Part shown: one piece after another, positions 26,786 through 35,907 of the stretch
How the letters are laid out: each line of letters begins with the position of its first letter
Numbering within the stretch: position 1 is the first letter of the stretch
DNA from: Verrucomicrobiota bacterium
GTDB taxonomy: Bacteria > Verrucomicrobiota > Verrucomicrobiia > Limisphaerales > J093
Length of the DNA stretch: 55,295 nt
Reading direction: 5' to 3'
Assembly: GCA_016871715.1 (NCBI GenBank)
Contig: VHCO01000022.1
Location: 1-55,295, forward strand
Position numbers and translations under genes: made by a program
The notes under the pieces: model-generated
The model's database searches: none
Told to the model about the DNA's origin: nothing
Seen by the model: only the letters and a program-made list of their open reading frames with translations

Positions 26786-27976
26786 ATGACCGAAGGGTAC
26801 CTACGTTCCGATGGTCGCAAAGGGATCCGCAACACGCTGGTGGTGGCGTACTTGGTCGAGTGCGCGCACCATGTGGCGCGCGAGGTCGCCTGGCCGTTCC
26901 GGGAGCAAGGCGCGCACTTGATCGGGTTCCCGGGCTGTTTCCCGAACGCTTATGCGGATCGGATGCTGCATCAACTGTGCACGCATCCGAATGTGGGCGG
27001 GGTGCTGTTGTTGTCGCTCGGCTGCGAGAGCTTCAACCGGCGCGAGCTCGAGGCTCGAGTTCGCGCCTCAGGTCGGCCGGTCGCCACGCTCGTGATCCAG
27101 GAGGCGGGAGGGACGCGGCGGTCGATTGCCGAGGGCCGAAACTGGGTGGAGCGGACTCTGCGGGAGTTGGCGGCGCAGCCGCGCTCCGCACTGCCGGTAC
27201 GGGAGTTGGTGGTGGGCACCATCTGCGGGGGCTCGGACGCGACCAGTGGGATCACGGCCAACCCCGCGATGGGCCGGGCCTTCGACCAGTTGGTGGCCCA
27301 GGGCGCCACGGCCATCTTCGAGGAGACCGGCGAGTTGATCGGGTGCGAGGCAATCATGGCTGAGCGCGCTGCGCGGCCGGCCTTGCGCGAGGAGTTGGTG
27401 GCGTGTGTGGCCAAAGCGGCGCGGCATTACGCCACGCTGGGACATGGCAGTTTCGCGCCGGGGAACGCGGATGGCGGGTTGACCACCATCGAGGAAAAGA
27501 GCATGGGCGCCTACAGCAAGAGCGGCCAATCGCCCATCGCCGGCATCATTAAGCCGGGCGATGTGCCGCCGCGCGGCGGGCTCTACCTCTTGGATGTGGT
27601 TCCGGACGGGGAAGTCCGGTTTGGCTTCGCCAACATCAGCGACAACGCCGAGATCGCAGAACTCATCGCCTGCGGCTCCCACCTCATCTTGTTCTCGACA
27701 GGGCGCGGTTCGGTGGTGGGCTCGGCGATCGCCCCGGTGATCAAGGTGTGCGCCAACCCCGAGACCAGCCGGCGCTTGAGTGACGACATGGACATCGATG
27801 CGGGGCGGGTGCTCGAGGGGCGCGGGACGCTGGAGGAGGTGGGAGCCGAGGTGTTCGAGCGGGTGCTCCGGGTGGCGGCTGGCGAACGAACCGCTTCCGA
27901 GATCCTGGGCCATCAGGAGTTCATCATGACTTACAAGAGCTTCACGCCGCTGGGACCGGCCTGTCTGCCGAGTTGA
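26786..27976 (+). CDS. UxaA-type dehydratase large subunit
   Basis: The product is 396 aa. The GAGGGAGG at 26772-26779 has proper 6-nt spacing to the ATG at 26786 (MTEGYLRSDGRKGIRNT) but touches the in-frame ATG at 26780, so 26786 is preferred. Motifs of the altronate/galactarate dehydratase C-terminal domain are GYLRSDGRKGIRN, LLSLGCESFN, GTICGGSDATSGITANPA, EETGELIGCE and LILFSTGRGSVVGSAIAPVIKV. These enzymes dehydrate sugar acids with an iron cofactor or cluster and would depend on the nearby SUF system if cluster-bearing. No uronate isomerase, oxidoreductase or transporter gene is adjacent, so the pathway is open. Confidence 0.9.
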   Translation: MTEGYLRSDGRKGIRNTLVVAYLVECAHHVAREVAWPFREQGAHLIGFPGCFPNAYADRMLHQLCTHPNVGGVLLLSLGCESFNRRELEARVRASGRPVATLVIQEAGGTRRSIAEGRNWVERTLRELAAQPRSALPVRELVVGTICGGSDATSGITANPAMGRAFDQLVAQGATAIFEETGELIGCEAIMAERAARPALREELVACVAKAARHYATLGHGSFAPGNADGGLTTIEEKSMGAYSKSGQSPIAGIIKPGDVPPRGGLYLLDVVPDGEVRFGFANISDNAEIAELIACGSHLILFSTGRGSVVGSAIAPVIKVCANPETSRRLSDDMDIDAGRVLEGRGTLEEVGAEVFERVLRVAAGERTASEILGHQEFIMTYKSFTPLGPACLPS

Positions 27977-28170
27977 TCTCGTAGGCTTCGCACCCTGTAG
28001 GCATGGGTGCGACGGGCCTCGGACGAGGCTCTGGACAAAGCGCCGGGGTTTTGTCAGCGTCGGCGCACAAACGTTCGCCTTGGGAGACGTTCAGAGAACC
28101 TGGGGTGTGGCGGTTGGTGGTTAAGGCTGGCCCGAGAGGGGTTGGCGGCGCGGGAGCGTGTGGAGCGGAC

Positions 28171-28719
28171 ATGAGCAAACTATTACCGAATCTTGTGATG
28201 GTACTCGCCTTCGGGTTGTGCGGGTTGTGCGTTTTCCAGTGGGATCGTGAGGGCGACCTGCGGCAGAACCTCGCCGCCCTAAACGACGAGCTTTACCAGA
28301 AAAAGGAGACCATCCAGGGGTTGGAACTGACCGTGAAGCGGAACCTCGAACAGATCGACCAACTCGAGCAGAAGCGCAAGGAACTCACCGAGACCAAGCT
28401 GGCCAATGAGAAGAAGATCCGCGAGCTCGAACACCAGTACGACGAATTGCTCAAGCAGAAAGACCGGCTCGACCAGCAACTTCAGGAATACCAGGCCGCC
28501 ATCCAGACCGCCAACGAGCGCATCCTCGAACAGAACGAGAGCATCAAGAAAGCCAACGAAGTCATCCAAACCGTCGCCGCCCAACGCGACGAACGGGCGG
28601 CGCAGTTGGTCAAGGTCACCGAGGAGTACAACCAGTTGGTCAAGGACTACAACAAGCTCGTCGATGACGTCAACAAGCTGAACGAGGCGGCCACCGGCTC
28701 CGATAGCCGCAGAAAGTAA
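28171..28719 (+). CDS. Membrane-anchored coiled-coil protein
   Basis: The 182-aa protein begins at the ATG at 28171 (MSKLLPNLVMVLAFGLCGL), an N-terminal transmembrane anchor. Residues about 28-170 are a continuous coiled coil rich in Glu, Gln and Lys, with no enzyme motif. The frame extends upstream without protein-like sequence. It is convergent with the ExbD gene and may relate to the envelope complex, but no family is recognised. Such proteins often act as spacers or assembly factors at the inner membrane. Confidence 0.75.
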   Translation: MSKLLPNLVMVLAFGLCGLCVFQWDREGDLRQNLAALNDELYQKKETIQGLELTVKRNLEQIDQLEQKRKELTETKLANEKKIRELEHQYDELLKQKDRLDQQLQEYQAAIQTANERILEQNESIKKANEVIQTVAAQRDERAAQLVKVTEEYNQLVKDYNKLVDDVNKLNEAATGSDSRRK

Positions 28720-28725
28720 GCTTCG

Positions 28726-28778
28726 AGCGCCCGGCGAGGCTCCGCGCGCCCGAGCGCGCTGCGGAGCTACCGGGCGCT
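28726..28778. terminator. Bidirectional hairpin between convergent genes
   Basis: AGCGCCCGG (28726-28734) pairs with CCGGGCGCT (28770-28778), and inner CTCCGC/GCGGAG arms extend the stem. It lies between the ends of the coiled-coil gene and exbD and overlaps the last 12 bp of exbD. No T-tract is visible on either side, so termination strength is uncertain. Confidence 0.55.
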
Positions 28779-29195
28779 ACCCGCTGCGGGCGGCGGATTG
28801 AGGGAGAACGAGACCTTGGCGATGCCCGCGCGTTTAGTGGTGTCGACGACGGAAATGACCGCGCCGTGGCTGGCCTCTGGGTGCCCGCGAATGTAGACCG
28901 AAAGGTTGGTCGCGGCCGCGTGGGCGTTGGTGAGGAAGGCATAGACCTCGAGCGAGGTCAGCAGCCGGTTCGAGATCGAGGCCTGGCCGGCCGCGTCAAT
29001 GTCGATGTTCAACAGCACCGCCTCGGTCCGCGCGCTCTTCTGGGTCGCGGTGGGCAGGTCCATCTTCAGGGATTGCATCTTGATCATGGTCAGGCTGACC
29101 ATCATGAACGAGGCCAGCAGAAAAAACATGATGTCGATCAGCGGGATGATCTCGATCCGCGCCTTCTTGTGCGCCAGGGGAGACCCGATTCTCAT
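28767..29195 (-). CDS. ExbD/TolR-type biopolymer transport protein (second copy)
   Basis: The 142-aa protein has one N-terminal transmembrane helix (IPLIDIMFFLLASFMMVSL) containing the conserved Asp that carries protons, and a periplasmic TolR-like domain. Its start overlaps the stop of the other exbD by 4 bp. With ExbB it energises a TonB-type protein. It differs from the upstream copy mainly in the periplasmic part, so the two may form a mixed dimer. Confidence 0.92.
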   Translation of the reverse strand: MRIGSPLAHKKARIEIIPLIDIMFFLLASFMMVSLTMIKMQSLKMDLPTATQKSARTEAVLLNIDIDAAGQASISNRLLTSLEVYAFLTNAHAAATNLSVYIRGHPEASHGAVISVVDTTKRAGIAKVSFSLNPPPAAGSAR

Positions 29196-29632
29196 GGCGA
29201 GGCGGCCGCCCGCGGCCGTTCAGGCGGAGTGCTGGCGAAGGAAACGCGCAACACGCCGGCCTTGCGGACCAGGTCGAGGACCGCCACGACCGACCCGTGA
29301 CTGGCGTTGCGGTCGCCATGGATGTAGACCGGCAGATTCGTGTTGACGTTGAGCCGGTTGGTCAGATGCGCGAACACCTCCGCCAGCGTCTTGGGTTCGA
29401 GGTCGATGTGCGGTCGCCCGGCGTCGTCGATGTCGATGTTGATGACGTCGGGCTTGAAGTCGCGGCTGGCCTCGGTGGCCGTGGGCAAGTCCATCTTCAG
29501 CGACTTCATCTTCACCATCGTCAAGCTGACCATCATAAACGAGGCCAGCAGAAAGAACATGATGTCGATCAGCGGGATGATCTCGATGCGCGCCTTCTTG
29601 TGGGGCAACAAGGACCCGAATTTCATGGCCAA
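29192..29632 (-). CDS. ExbD/TolR-type biopolymer transport protein (first copy)
   Basis: The 146-aa protein has the same layout as its downstream paralogue, with nearly identical first 50 residues (HKKARIEIIPLIDIMFFLL) and a diverged periplasmic domain. This pattern is that of a tandem duplication. The conserved transmembrane Asp is present. It is the middle gene of exbB-exbD-exbD on the minus strand. Confidence 0.92.
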   Translation of the reverse strand: MAMKFGSLLPHKKARIEIIPLIDIMFFLLASFMMVSLTMVKMKSLKMDLPTATEASRDFKPDVINIDIDDAGRPHIDLEPKTLAEVFAHLTNRLNVNTNLPVYIHGDRNASHGSVVAVLDLVRKAGVLRVSFASTPPERPRAAASP

Positions 29633-29676
29633 GGGCGACCGGGCGGCGAGCTGTAGCGTGGCGCGCTGGGGCAGGC

Positions 29677-30357
29677 TCAGGCTTCAGCGGCTTCCCGGCG
29701 GATCTGCATGGTGTCGAACCCCCCCCGTTGTTTGGCGGCGGTGACCATGACCTCGATGTTGGTGGCGGCGGTCTCGAGTTCGTACTGAAGGCGCGTGGTC
29801 TTGCTGCTGAAGTAGTTGTAGGGGACCAAGGCGAGGATGGCGATCCCGAGGCCACACGCCGTCGCGATGAGCGCTTCGCCGATGCCGCCGGTGACTTTCT
29901 CGACAGCGAGTTCGGCACTGCCGATCGAGGTAAACGAGCCCATGATCCCCACCACCGTCCCCAACAGGCCCAACAGCGGAGCCAAGGTCACCAACGTATC
30001 CATGACGGTTAGGAACCGGCCCGCCTTCTGCAACTCGACGCCCGCAGCGACCTGCAGCGCCCCTTGTAGCGAGAAATGCACGTGATTGAGCCCGTGCCAG
30101 ATCATCCGCAGCACGGGGTCTTTGGTGTCTTTCGAGAGTCGGGAAGCCTCGCGGAAGTCGCCATTCTCGATGGCGGCGAGGGTCTTCTCCAGGGCGACGG
30201 GGTTGCGCCGCAGGCTCTCCCGTAGCCACCAGATGGTCCGTTCCCCAACCACACACACCGCCACGATGAACACGATCAAGATCGGCCACATGATCGGGCC
30301 GCCCTTCTTGAAGTACGTAATCACGATGTTGGCCAGCAGCATTTCCATACCATGCAC
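29677..30357 (-). CDS. ExbB/TolQ/MotA-type proton channel
   Basis: The product is up to 226 aa; ATGs at 30357, 30348 and 30342 are all possible starts. It has an N-terminal helix (MWPILIVFIVAVCVVGE), a cytoplasmic loop and the paired helices TLAPLLGLLGTVVGIMGSF and GEALIATACGLGIAILALVPYN. These contain the conserved Thr and Gly pattern of the proton path. Partners are the two ExbD proteins downstream (44-bp gap) and the TonB-like protein upstream. It energises outer-membrane transport. Confidence 0.93.
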   Translation of the reverse strand: MHGMEMLLANIVITYFKKGGPIMWPILIVFIVAVCVVGERTIWWLRESLRRNPVALEKTLAAIENGDFREASRLSKDTKDPVLRMIWHGLNHVHFSLQGALQVAAGVELQKAGRFLTVMDTLVTLAPLLGLLGTVVGIMGSFTSIGSAELAVEKVTGGIGEALIATACGLGIAILALVPYNYFSSKTTRLQYELETAATNIEVMVTAAKQRGGFDTMQIRREAAEA

Positions 30358-30797
30358 CTGCGATCAAAGGTCCCAGTCCCATCCGCCCCGCAGCATCGAG
30401 CCCGCTATGCCCGGCCGCGAGCAACGGTTATTAAAGGGCGTGAAACTAGCGTGGCCGTTGCGGCGGTGTCCACTGATTAATCGAAGCGCCCGGGCTGACC
30501 GGGTGACGATTGGACGGGAGCGGCAGGACCAAGGATAAGACAGGGCGCCGGCGTCCGCCCAGCAGAAGTCGGGGTGGGGAAGCACCCTTGGACAGGCCGT
30601 GGGCTTCGCGACGGGGCCTCGCGACGGGCGGCTTCCTCCAACCGCGATCGCGATAGGCGAAGGCCAGGCCTTTTCGGCCACTTCGCCTTTCCCCTCTGGC
30701 TTGGCCAATCTGAACTGTCAAAGCTCGGCTCCCCTTCACGGCTACCTTTCAAGCCCACCTTGCCGCTGGTGCGTCGCCTCGCCCCCGCCGTCTCGCT

Positions 30798-31015
30798 GCC
30801 GGTGCGGCTATCGACCGGCCTTTGGGGCTGCCGGTCTTCGTGCCGCAGCCGTCGTCAAGTTCTTTAAACCTGGCAGAAAGCACTTCGATCGACAGGAACA
30901 TTGTCAACTTCTTGGTGGTTACTCCGCCGCCGGTGCGGCTATCAACCGCTCCTGGGGACTGCCAATCCTTCGAGTTGCAGTCGTCGTCAACTTCTTTGAA
31001 CCTGGTCGATAAAGC
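30798..31015 (+). repeat. Imperfect direct repeat (about 85 bp, two copies)
   Basis: Copies at 30798-30881 and 30929-31015 both begin GCCGGTGCGGCTATC, continue with similar sequence and end with the GTCAA...CCTGG motif. They are about 131 bp apart. A partial third match (TTGTCAACTTCTT) lies at 30901. The repeat is noncoding as far as I can tell. Confidence 0.75.
30852..31011 (+). repeat. Pair of 28-bp interspersed motifs (copies 3 and 4)
   Basis: Plus-strand copies lie at 30852-30879 and 30984-31011, each the 3' end of one 85-bp direct repeat unit. Both keep GTCAA at motif positions 3-7 and CTGG at 19-22. Confidence 0.6.
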
Positions 31016-31081
31016 TTCTGAGGATCCCGGGGGGGGAATCCAGGAGCTAGGGCTGTGCGGTTGTGGGGGTTGTGGGTGTTG

Positions 31082-31840
31082 TTAGTGCGCTGCGAAGGCG
31101 AAGGGGACCTCCCAGAGGGTGGCTTGGCCGGGCTGCAGATCCCACTTCCAGCGGGCGCGGACCCAGTTGGCCATGCGGCGGTCGAGTTCGAGCACGCCGC
31201 AACAGACCAGGACCTCGACATCCTGAACCGAGCCGTCGTTGGCCAGATGCACGAGGAGCATTCCCTCGACCGATTGTCCGCTGCGCAGAACGCCGGAGGG
31301 ATACGTCGGCGAGGGAAAGGAACCCCGGGCACCGCTACCGCGACCGAACCGGGAGGGGCTGGGTTTGGTGGGCGTAGGGGGGGGCGGGCGCGGCATCACC
31401 GCCGGTGGCGCTTCGGCGCGCGAGATGAGCTTGGTAACCTGCACGTAGCCTTCGGTGGGGACAGCAAAGGGTACCGCCGCATCAGCCGCCGCCACTAGGA
31501 CGGGCGCCGGGGGCGCGTCACTGGGTGCGTCGGACATGGGTTCGGCGGGATCGGGTTCGAGCGTTTGGACCACGGGTGTCGGTTCGATTTGCGGGATTTC
31601 GACCGGAGTGAACTCGACAACGCTGGGCAACTCGCGCACGACGAGCTTGGGCACCTTGACCATTCCCACCAGGCCGATGATCAGGAAGCTGAGGTAGATC
31701 GAGCAGGCATACGCGTATTTGCGATTGGTGTCCTGGGCGGAGGCCGGCAGACAAAACTGTGCGATGTCCGAGGTCAACCGGTACCGCGGCATTCCCTCGG
31801 GCGGTCGGGCCTCAGCGGTCAGGGTGGCGCTGGCAGACAT
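31082..31840 (-). CDS. TonB-like energy transducer
   Basis: The 252-aa protein has a cytoplasmic N-terminal stretch of about 40 aa and then a transmembrane helix (YACSIYLSFLIIGLVGMV, about 44-61). A Pro/Glu/Ala-rich periplasmic spacer and a C-terminal TonB-type domain (GQSVEGMLLVHLANDGSVQDVEVL) follow. TonB links the proton-motive force from ExbB-ExbD to outer-membrane receptors. The unusually long cytoplasmic N-terminus differs from E. coli TonB. The receptor is not in the window. The ORF ends before the 724-bp spacer that separates it from exbB. Confidence 0.85.
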   Translation of the reverse strand: MSASATLTAEARPPEGMPRYRLTSDIAQFCLPASAQDTNRKYAYACSIYLSFLIIGLVGMVKVPKLVVRELPSVVEFTPVEIPQIEPTPVVQTLEPDPAEPMSDAPSDAPPAPVLVAAADAAVPFAVPTEGYVQVTKLISRAEAPPAVMPRPPPPTPTKPSPSRFGRGSGARGSFPSPTYPSGVLRSGQSVEGMLLVHLANDGSVQDVEVLVCCGVLELDRRMANWVRARWKWDLQPGQATLWEVPFAFAAH

Positions 31841-32205
31841 ACTCAGGAGTCGGCGTCGGCGAAGTCAGGGCTTTTGGCTCCGGGTTGGCGGCGGGTAGGA
31901 TAGCCCCTGACAGGCCACAGACCGCAATGGTTACGGGACGCTCCGGCACCCATCAGCCTGAGCGCCCTGGCGGCCGGTTGTCGTCGTTCCCAAGGTCTCA
32001 TCGGTACGCGTCGTACACAGAGAGGTAGGATTCGACAGAATCGTTGGGGTCGCAAGTCTTTTGCGGCCTGACTTTGCGGCCTGTTGTGCGGGTGCGCGTT
32101 GGGGCACGGATCAGGGCGGTGCAGCGCCACCCTCCGGATGCAGAGGAGGCGCCGTGCGGGTTTGGTCTTGTGTTTGGCGCCGGGCGCTGGTGTACGCTGG
32201 TGCGC
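31841..32205. other. Divergent spacer between tonB-like gene and purN
   Basis: This 365-bp region shows no gene or clear promoter. A direct repeat TGCGGCCTGACTT / TGCGGCCTGTTGT occurs near 32060. ORFs across it are shadows of purN or low-complexity. Confidence 0.5.
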
Positions 32206-32865
32206 ATGAGCACGAGCGATGCTGCGACGTTCCGCCTGGGGGTGCTGGGTTCGGGCAAGGGTTCGAACTTCGTGGCGTTGGCCGAGGCTTGTCGGACGGG
32301 GCAGGTTCCGGCGCGAGTCGCCCTGGTGTTGAGCGACGTGGCCGACGCTGGGATTCTCGATCGCGCGCGCGAACGTGGCATCTCGGCCGAGTACCTTGCG
32401 CCGGGCCGGTATCGCACCAAGTTGGATGAGGTTTCGGAGCCGGCCTATGTGGAGGCGCTGCAGGCGGTCAAGGTGGACTTGGTGGTATTGGCTGGGTTCA
32501 TGCGCATCTTGAAAGGGGACTTCTTGCGCGCCTTTCCGCAGCGGGTGGTGAATATTCACCCGTCGTTGTTGCCGGCGTTTCCTGGGCTTGAGGCTTGGCG
32601 GCAGGCGCTCGAGTACGGTGTGCGGGTGACGGGTGTGACGGTGCACCTGGTCGATCATGGCATCGACACCGGACCGATCGTGGCGCAGGAGGCGGTGCCG
32701 GTTTTGGACGACGACACGCCTGCGACGCTGCACGAGCGGCTGCAGCGGGTCGAGCACCGGCTGTATCCGGCGGCGGTGGCGGCGATGGCGACCGGGCGAA
32801 TCCGGGTCGACGGGCGGCGCGTGGTGGGGGGGCCGAGTGCGATGGGGATGGGGACCGAGGCATGA
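32206..32865 (+). CDS. purN: PurN, phosphoribosylglycinamide formyltransferase
   Basis: The product is 219 aa from the ATG at 32206 ([21 protein letters not shown]). It has the phosphate-binding GSGKGSN loop, the catalytic Asn116 and His118 in [12 protein letters not shown], and Asp154 in [12 protein letters not shown]. It transfers a formyl group from formyltetrahydrofolate to GAR in purine synthesis. Length is normal. No other purine gene is adjacent. Confidence 0.95.
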   Translation: MSTSDAATFRLGVLGSGKGSNFVALAEACRTGQVPARVALVLSDVADAGILDRARERGISAEYLAPGRYRTKLDEVSEPAYVEALQAVKVDLVVLAGFMRILKGDFLRAFPQRVVNIHPSLLPAFPGLEAWRQALEYGVRVTGVTVHLVDHGIDTGPIVAQEAVPVLDDDTPATLHERLQRVEHRLYPAAVAAMATGRIRVDGRRVVGGPSAMGMGTEA

Positions 32866-33060
32866 GTCCTGGACCGTGGCGGCGGCTGAGCGAGGGCGAG
32901 GGGGAGGGCAGGGGGGGGGCGGGCGCGGCTGGCAGATCGCGCGAGAAGAAGCTTGCACTGGTGCGGTTGGGTTAGCTCATCATCACCCCCCTCACGCGAG
33001 TGGGTCGGCGGCGGACTTGGGTTGCGTCGCGCCGGCGCGGTGAGGGACGCAGCATCACGC

Positions 33061-33948
33061 ATGAAGAGCAAGTCGAAGCACATTTTGCGTTTGGGTTTGC
33101 CCAAAGGCAGCCTGCAGGACGCGACGATCGAGAAGATGGCCAAGGCCGGCTTCAACATCACCGTCAGCAGCCGTTCCTACATTCCGTATGTGGACGACGA
33201 GGAACTGAGCATTCGGTTCATTCGCGCCCAGGAAGTCAGCCGTTACGTCGAGCACGGCAATCTCGACGCGGGCATCACGGGGTACGATTGGATCCAAGAG
33301 AACCGGTCCAAGGTCCACGAGGTAGGGGAGTTTCTGTTCAGCAAGGCCACGCGCCAACCGGCCCGGTGGGTATTGGCGGTGCCCGAGGAATCGCCGGTCC
33401 GCTCGGTGCGGGATCTGGCGGGCAAACGGATCGCCACCGAGGTGGTGAATCTGACGCGCGCCTATTTGCGCCGGCACCGGGTGAAGGCGGAGGTCGAGTT
33501 TTCCTGGGGAGCCACGGAGGTCAAGGCGCACGAGATGGTGGATGCGATTGTCGAGTTGACCGAGACCGGTTCCTCGTTACGGGCGAACAAGCTGCGGATC
33601 GTGGACACGCTGCTGACCTCGACACCGCGGTTGATTGCGAACGCGACGGCGTGGAAGTCGCCGTGGAAACGGGCCAAGATCGAGACGCTGGCACTGTTGC
33701 TGCGTGGCGCCTTGGAGGCGGAGAGCAAGGTCGGCCTGAAGATGAACATCGCGCAGCGTGACCTCGCGAAATTGTTGCAATCTTTGCCCGCCTTGCGTAA
33801 TCCAACGGTCTCGGCCCTGAGCCAGGCCGGTTGGGTAGCCGTGGAGACGGTGATCGACGAGCAGGTCGTGCGGGCGTTGATCCCCCAACTTAAGGCCGCG
33901 GGCGCCGAGGGCATTATCGAATATCCGTTAAACAAAGTGGTGTACTGA
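33061..33948 (+). CDS. hisG: HisG, ATP phosphoribosyltransferase (long form)
   Basis: The 295-aa protein includes both the catalytic domain ([38 protein letters not shown]) and the C-terminal ACT-like domain ([33 protein letters not shown] sequence), typical of the hexameric HisG_L that is inhibited by histidine. It commits PRPP and ATP to histidine synthesis. hisH lies 9 kb away on the other strand, so the pathway genes are dispersed. A frame upstream of the ATG at 33061 is not protein-like. Confidence 0.96.
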   Translation: MKSKSKHILRLGLPKGSLQDATIEKMAKAGFNITVSSRSYIPYVDDEELSIRFIRAQEVSRYVEHGNLDAGITGYDWIQENRSKVHEVGEFLFSKATRQPARWVLAVPEESPVRSVRDLAGKRIATEVVNLTRAYLRRHRVKAEVEFSWGATEVKAHEMVDAIVELTETGSSLRANKLRIVDTLLTSTPRLIANATAWKSPWKRAKIETLALLLRGALEAESKVGLKMNIAQRDLAKLLQSLPALRNPTVSALSQAGWVAVETVIDEQVVRALIPQLKAAGAEGIIEYPLNKVVY

Positions 33949-33975
33949 AACCGGATCGCCGACCGACCGAAACCT

Positions 33976-34077
33976 ATGGGTTCCCTGAAGAAACGCCGGA
34001 AATCGAAGATCAACAAGCATAAGCGGCGCAAGAAGCTCCGCGCGCATCGCCACAAGAAGCGCACGTGGCAGAAGTAA
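33976..34077 (+). CDS. bS22/AURKAIP1-COX24-type small ribosomal protein
   Basis: This 33-codon gene begins MGSLKKRRKSKINKHKRR and ends KKRTWQK. More than half of its residues are Lys or Arg. Pattern and length match the AURKAIP1/COX24 domain proteins, related to mitochondrial mS38 and to bS22 of mycobacterial ribosomes. It would bind 16S rRNA. It follows hisG after 27 bp and is followed by a small hairpin. It is too short for routine ORF listing but the basic motif series is distinctive. Confidence 0.85.
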   Translation: MGSLKKRRKSKINKHKRRKKLRAHRHKKRTWQK

Positions 34078-34080
34078 TCG

Positions 34081-34099
34081 CCTCGCCCCGAGGGCGAGG
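34081..34099 (+). terminator. Hairpin after the 33-codon gene
   Basis: CCTCGCCC (34081-34088) pairs with GGGCGAGG (34092-34099) around a CGA loop, followed by GTTTCG. The T-run is short, so it may be a weak terminator. Confidence 0.4.
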
Positions 34100-34154
34100 G
34101 TTTCGATCTCGGGCGCAGCCCGGCCCGGCTGGCGCTGCGCCCAGGTTCCCGTTC

Positions 34155-35867
34155 ATGGCGGCAGCAATGAGTCTTCAGCGCGCCGTTTGCCTGGGCGTCC
34201 TCCTGATTGGCCTGCTCGGCTTGTTCGGCTGTGCCAACGGCTGGCAACGCGGGGCGACCGCGCGGCCGGGCCAAGCGCCGGGCGTCGCCGAGCCGGCCCG
34301 GTTGGATGACGCGGCGATCGAGCGGCGCGCTGAGCTGCACGCGCGCTACGCGGCGGGTGTGGTGCACGATTTGCGGGGCGAGCCGGAGCTGGCGCTGGAG
34401 CAGTTCTGGCAAGCCACGTTGGCCGACCCGAGCAACGAACTGTTGGCGATCGACCTGGCGCATCGGCTGCTGCAGGGGCGCGACGCGCAGCGGGCTGTCG
34501 AGGTGCTGAGCCGGGCGGCGGCGCAGCCGGGGGCGACCGGGTTGGCCTCAGGCTGGCTGGGATTGGCGTTGGGCCAACTGGGGCGGACGGAGGAGGCGCT
34601 GGCGGCGAACGGGGAGGCGATTCGGCGGTCGCCGACCTTGCTGATGGGGTACTACAACTTGGCCCAGATCCACTTTCAGCGAAAGCAACCGGACGCCGCG
34701 TTGACGGTGCTCGACCAGGCTGGCCGCCAGCCGGGCGGTTCGGCGGGTTTTTTGGCCGAGTTGGCCGGCATGCTGTTGGGCGCGCAGCGCGCGAAACATC
34801 TGACGGCCGAGCAGGTCAAGCCACGGGTGTTGGCTCTGCTGGAGCGGGCGGTGCAGCTCCAGCCCCAGGATCCCCTGGCGCTTCAGCGGTTGGCGGAGGC
34901 GTTCAAGAACGTGGGCGAGCCAGGGCGCGCGGCCCAGTTCTACGAGGAACTGCTGGCGCGACATACCGCCGTGGACGCCGCGTTCGCGCCGATTCTGCAC
35001 GAGCAGTTGTTTCAACTGTACCGCGCCAGCGGGAACCCGGCGAAGGCGAGCGAGCACCTCCGGCACATCCTGCGCGAGATGCCCACCAACCCGCAGGCTT
35101 ACCTGCTGTTGGGCACTCTAGCGGTGGAGGAGAAGAAGTTTGAGGAGGCGGCCGACCACTTCGAGAAGGCGCTCCTGCTCAACCCGGAGTTGGAACCTGC
35201 GTACTACGATCTGGCCGGGTTCTACTTGCTCATCCGGCAACCGGAGCGGGCGCTGGAGGTTCTGGCCAAAGCCCGCGCCAAGTTTAGCCTGAACTTCGGG
35301 CTCGAGTTCTACACCGGCGTGGCTCAGGCCGCCCTCAAGCAGTATGCGGGCGCCATCAAGAGCTATACCTCGGCCGAGTTGCTCGCGAAGGCGACCGACC
35401 CGTCGCGGCTCAATCACGCCTTCTATTTCCAGCTCGGCTCGGCCCAGGAACGCCTGGGCCGCTACGCCGAGGCCGAGCGGAGTTTGCGTCGGTGCCTCGA
35501 GTTGGCCCCGGACAACGCCGAGACGCTCAATTACCTGGGCTACATGTGGGCCGAGCGCGGGGAGAACCTCGAAGAGGCTCGCCAGTTCATCGCTCGCGCC
35601 GTTGCCCTCGAGCCCGAGAACGCGGCTTTCCTGGACAGCCTGGCGTGGGTGTTGCACCAATTGGGGCAGAGTCGTGAGGCGCTGCCTCACCAGTTGAAGG
35701 CGGTCGCCAATTCGGAAGAACCGGACGCGATCCTGTTCGACCACTTGGGCGACATCTACGAGGTCTTGGGCGATAAGGCGGCAGCGTGCGACGCCTGGCG
35801 CCAATCGTTGGCCGTCGAGGAGAGCGAGGCGGTGCGCCGCAAGTTGGAAGCGAGCAGTCCGCCCTAG
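34155..35867 (+). CDS. TPR-repeat lipoprotein
   Basis: The product is about 570 aa from the ATG at 34155; 34167 is equally possible and the frame opens upstream at 34065. A lipoprotein signal (AVCLGVLLIGLLGLFGC, lipobox Cys26) precedes a long helical array of tetratricopeptide repeats. Repeats are recognisable by the A/G/Y/A pattern, for example AYLLLGTLAVEEKKFEEAAD, FYFQLGSAQERLGRYAEAE and NAETLNYLGYMWAERG. It resembles outer-membrane assembly or envelope TPR lipoproteins and is probably periplasmic-facing. No partner gene identifies its function. Confidence 0.88.
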   Translation: MAAAMSLQRAVCLGVLLIGLLGLFGCANGWQRGATARPGQAPGVAEPARLDDAAIERRAELHARYAAGVVHDLRGEPELALEQFWQATLADPSNELLAIDLAHRLLQGRDAQRAVEVLSRAAAQPGATGLASGWLGLALGQLGRTEEALAANGEAIRRSPTLLMGYYNLAQIHFQRKQPDAALTVLDQAGRQPGGSAGFLAELAGMLLGAQRAKHLTAEQVKPRVLALLERAVQLQPQDPLALQRLAEAFKNVGEPGRAAQFYEELLARHTAVDAAFAPILHEQLFQLYRASGNPAKASEHLRHILREMPTNPQAYLLLGTLAVEEKKFEEAADHFEKALLLNPELEPAYYDLAGFYLLIRQPERALEVLAKARAKFSLNFGLEFYTGVAQAALKQYAGAIKSYTSAELLAKATDPSRLNHAFYFQLGSAQERLGRYAEAERSLRRCLELAPDNAETLNYLGYMWAERGENLEEARQFIARAVALEPENAAFLDSLAWVLHQLGQSREALPHQLKAVANSEEPDAILFDHLGDIYEVLGDKAAACDAWRQSLAVEESEAVRRKLEASSPP

Positions 35868-35907
35868 GGGATCGAGTCGCCCCGCGGGCTGGCGCCGCAT
35901 TTTTCCG

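Larger units (their letters stand above)
30358..31081. other. 724-bp spacer in the exbB-tonB locus
   Basis: No credible gene is seen. ORFs here are low-complexity and driven by repeats. The spacer holds an imperfect direct repeat at 30798-30881 and 30929-31015 and two copies of the 28-bp motif. TonB and exbB are on the same strand but too far apart for a tight operon. Confidence 0.6.

Noticed and set aside
28003..28170. Upstream extension of the coiled-coil gene to 28003
   Set aside because: The extension is Gly/Ala/Arg-rich and lies before a clear transmembrane start at 28171.
30599..31012. 137-codon ORF in the exbB-tonB spacer with an internal repeat
   Set aside because: The repeat reflects DNA-level direct repeats (30798-31015). 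The peptide has no recognisable domain and no ribosome site.
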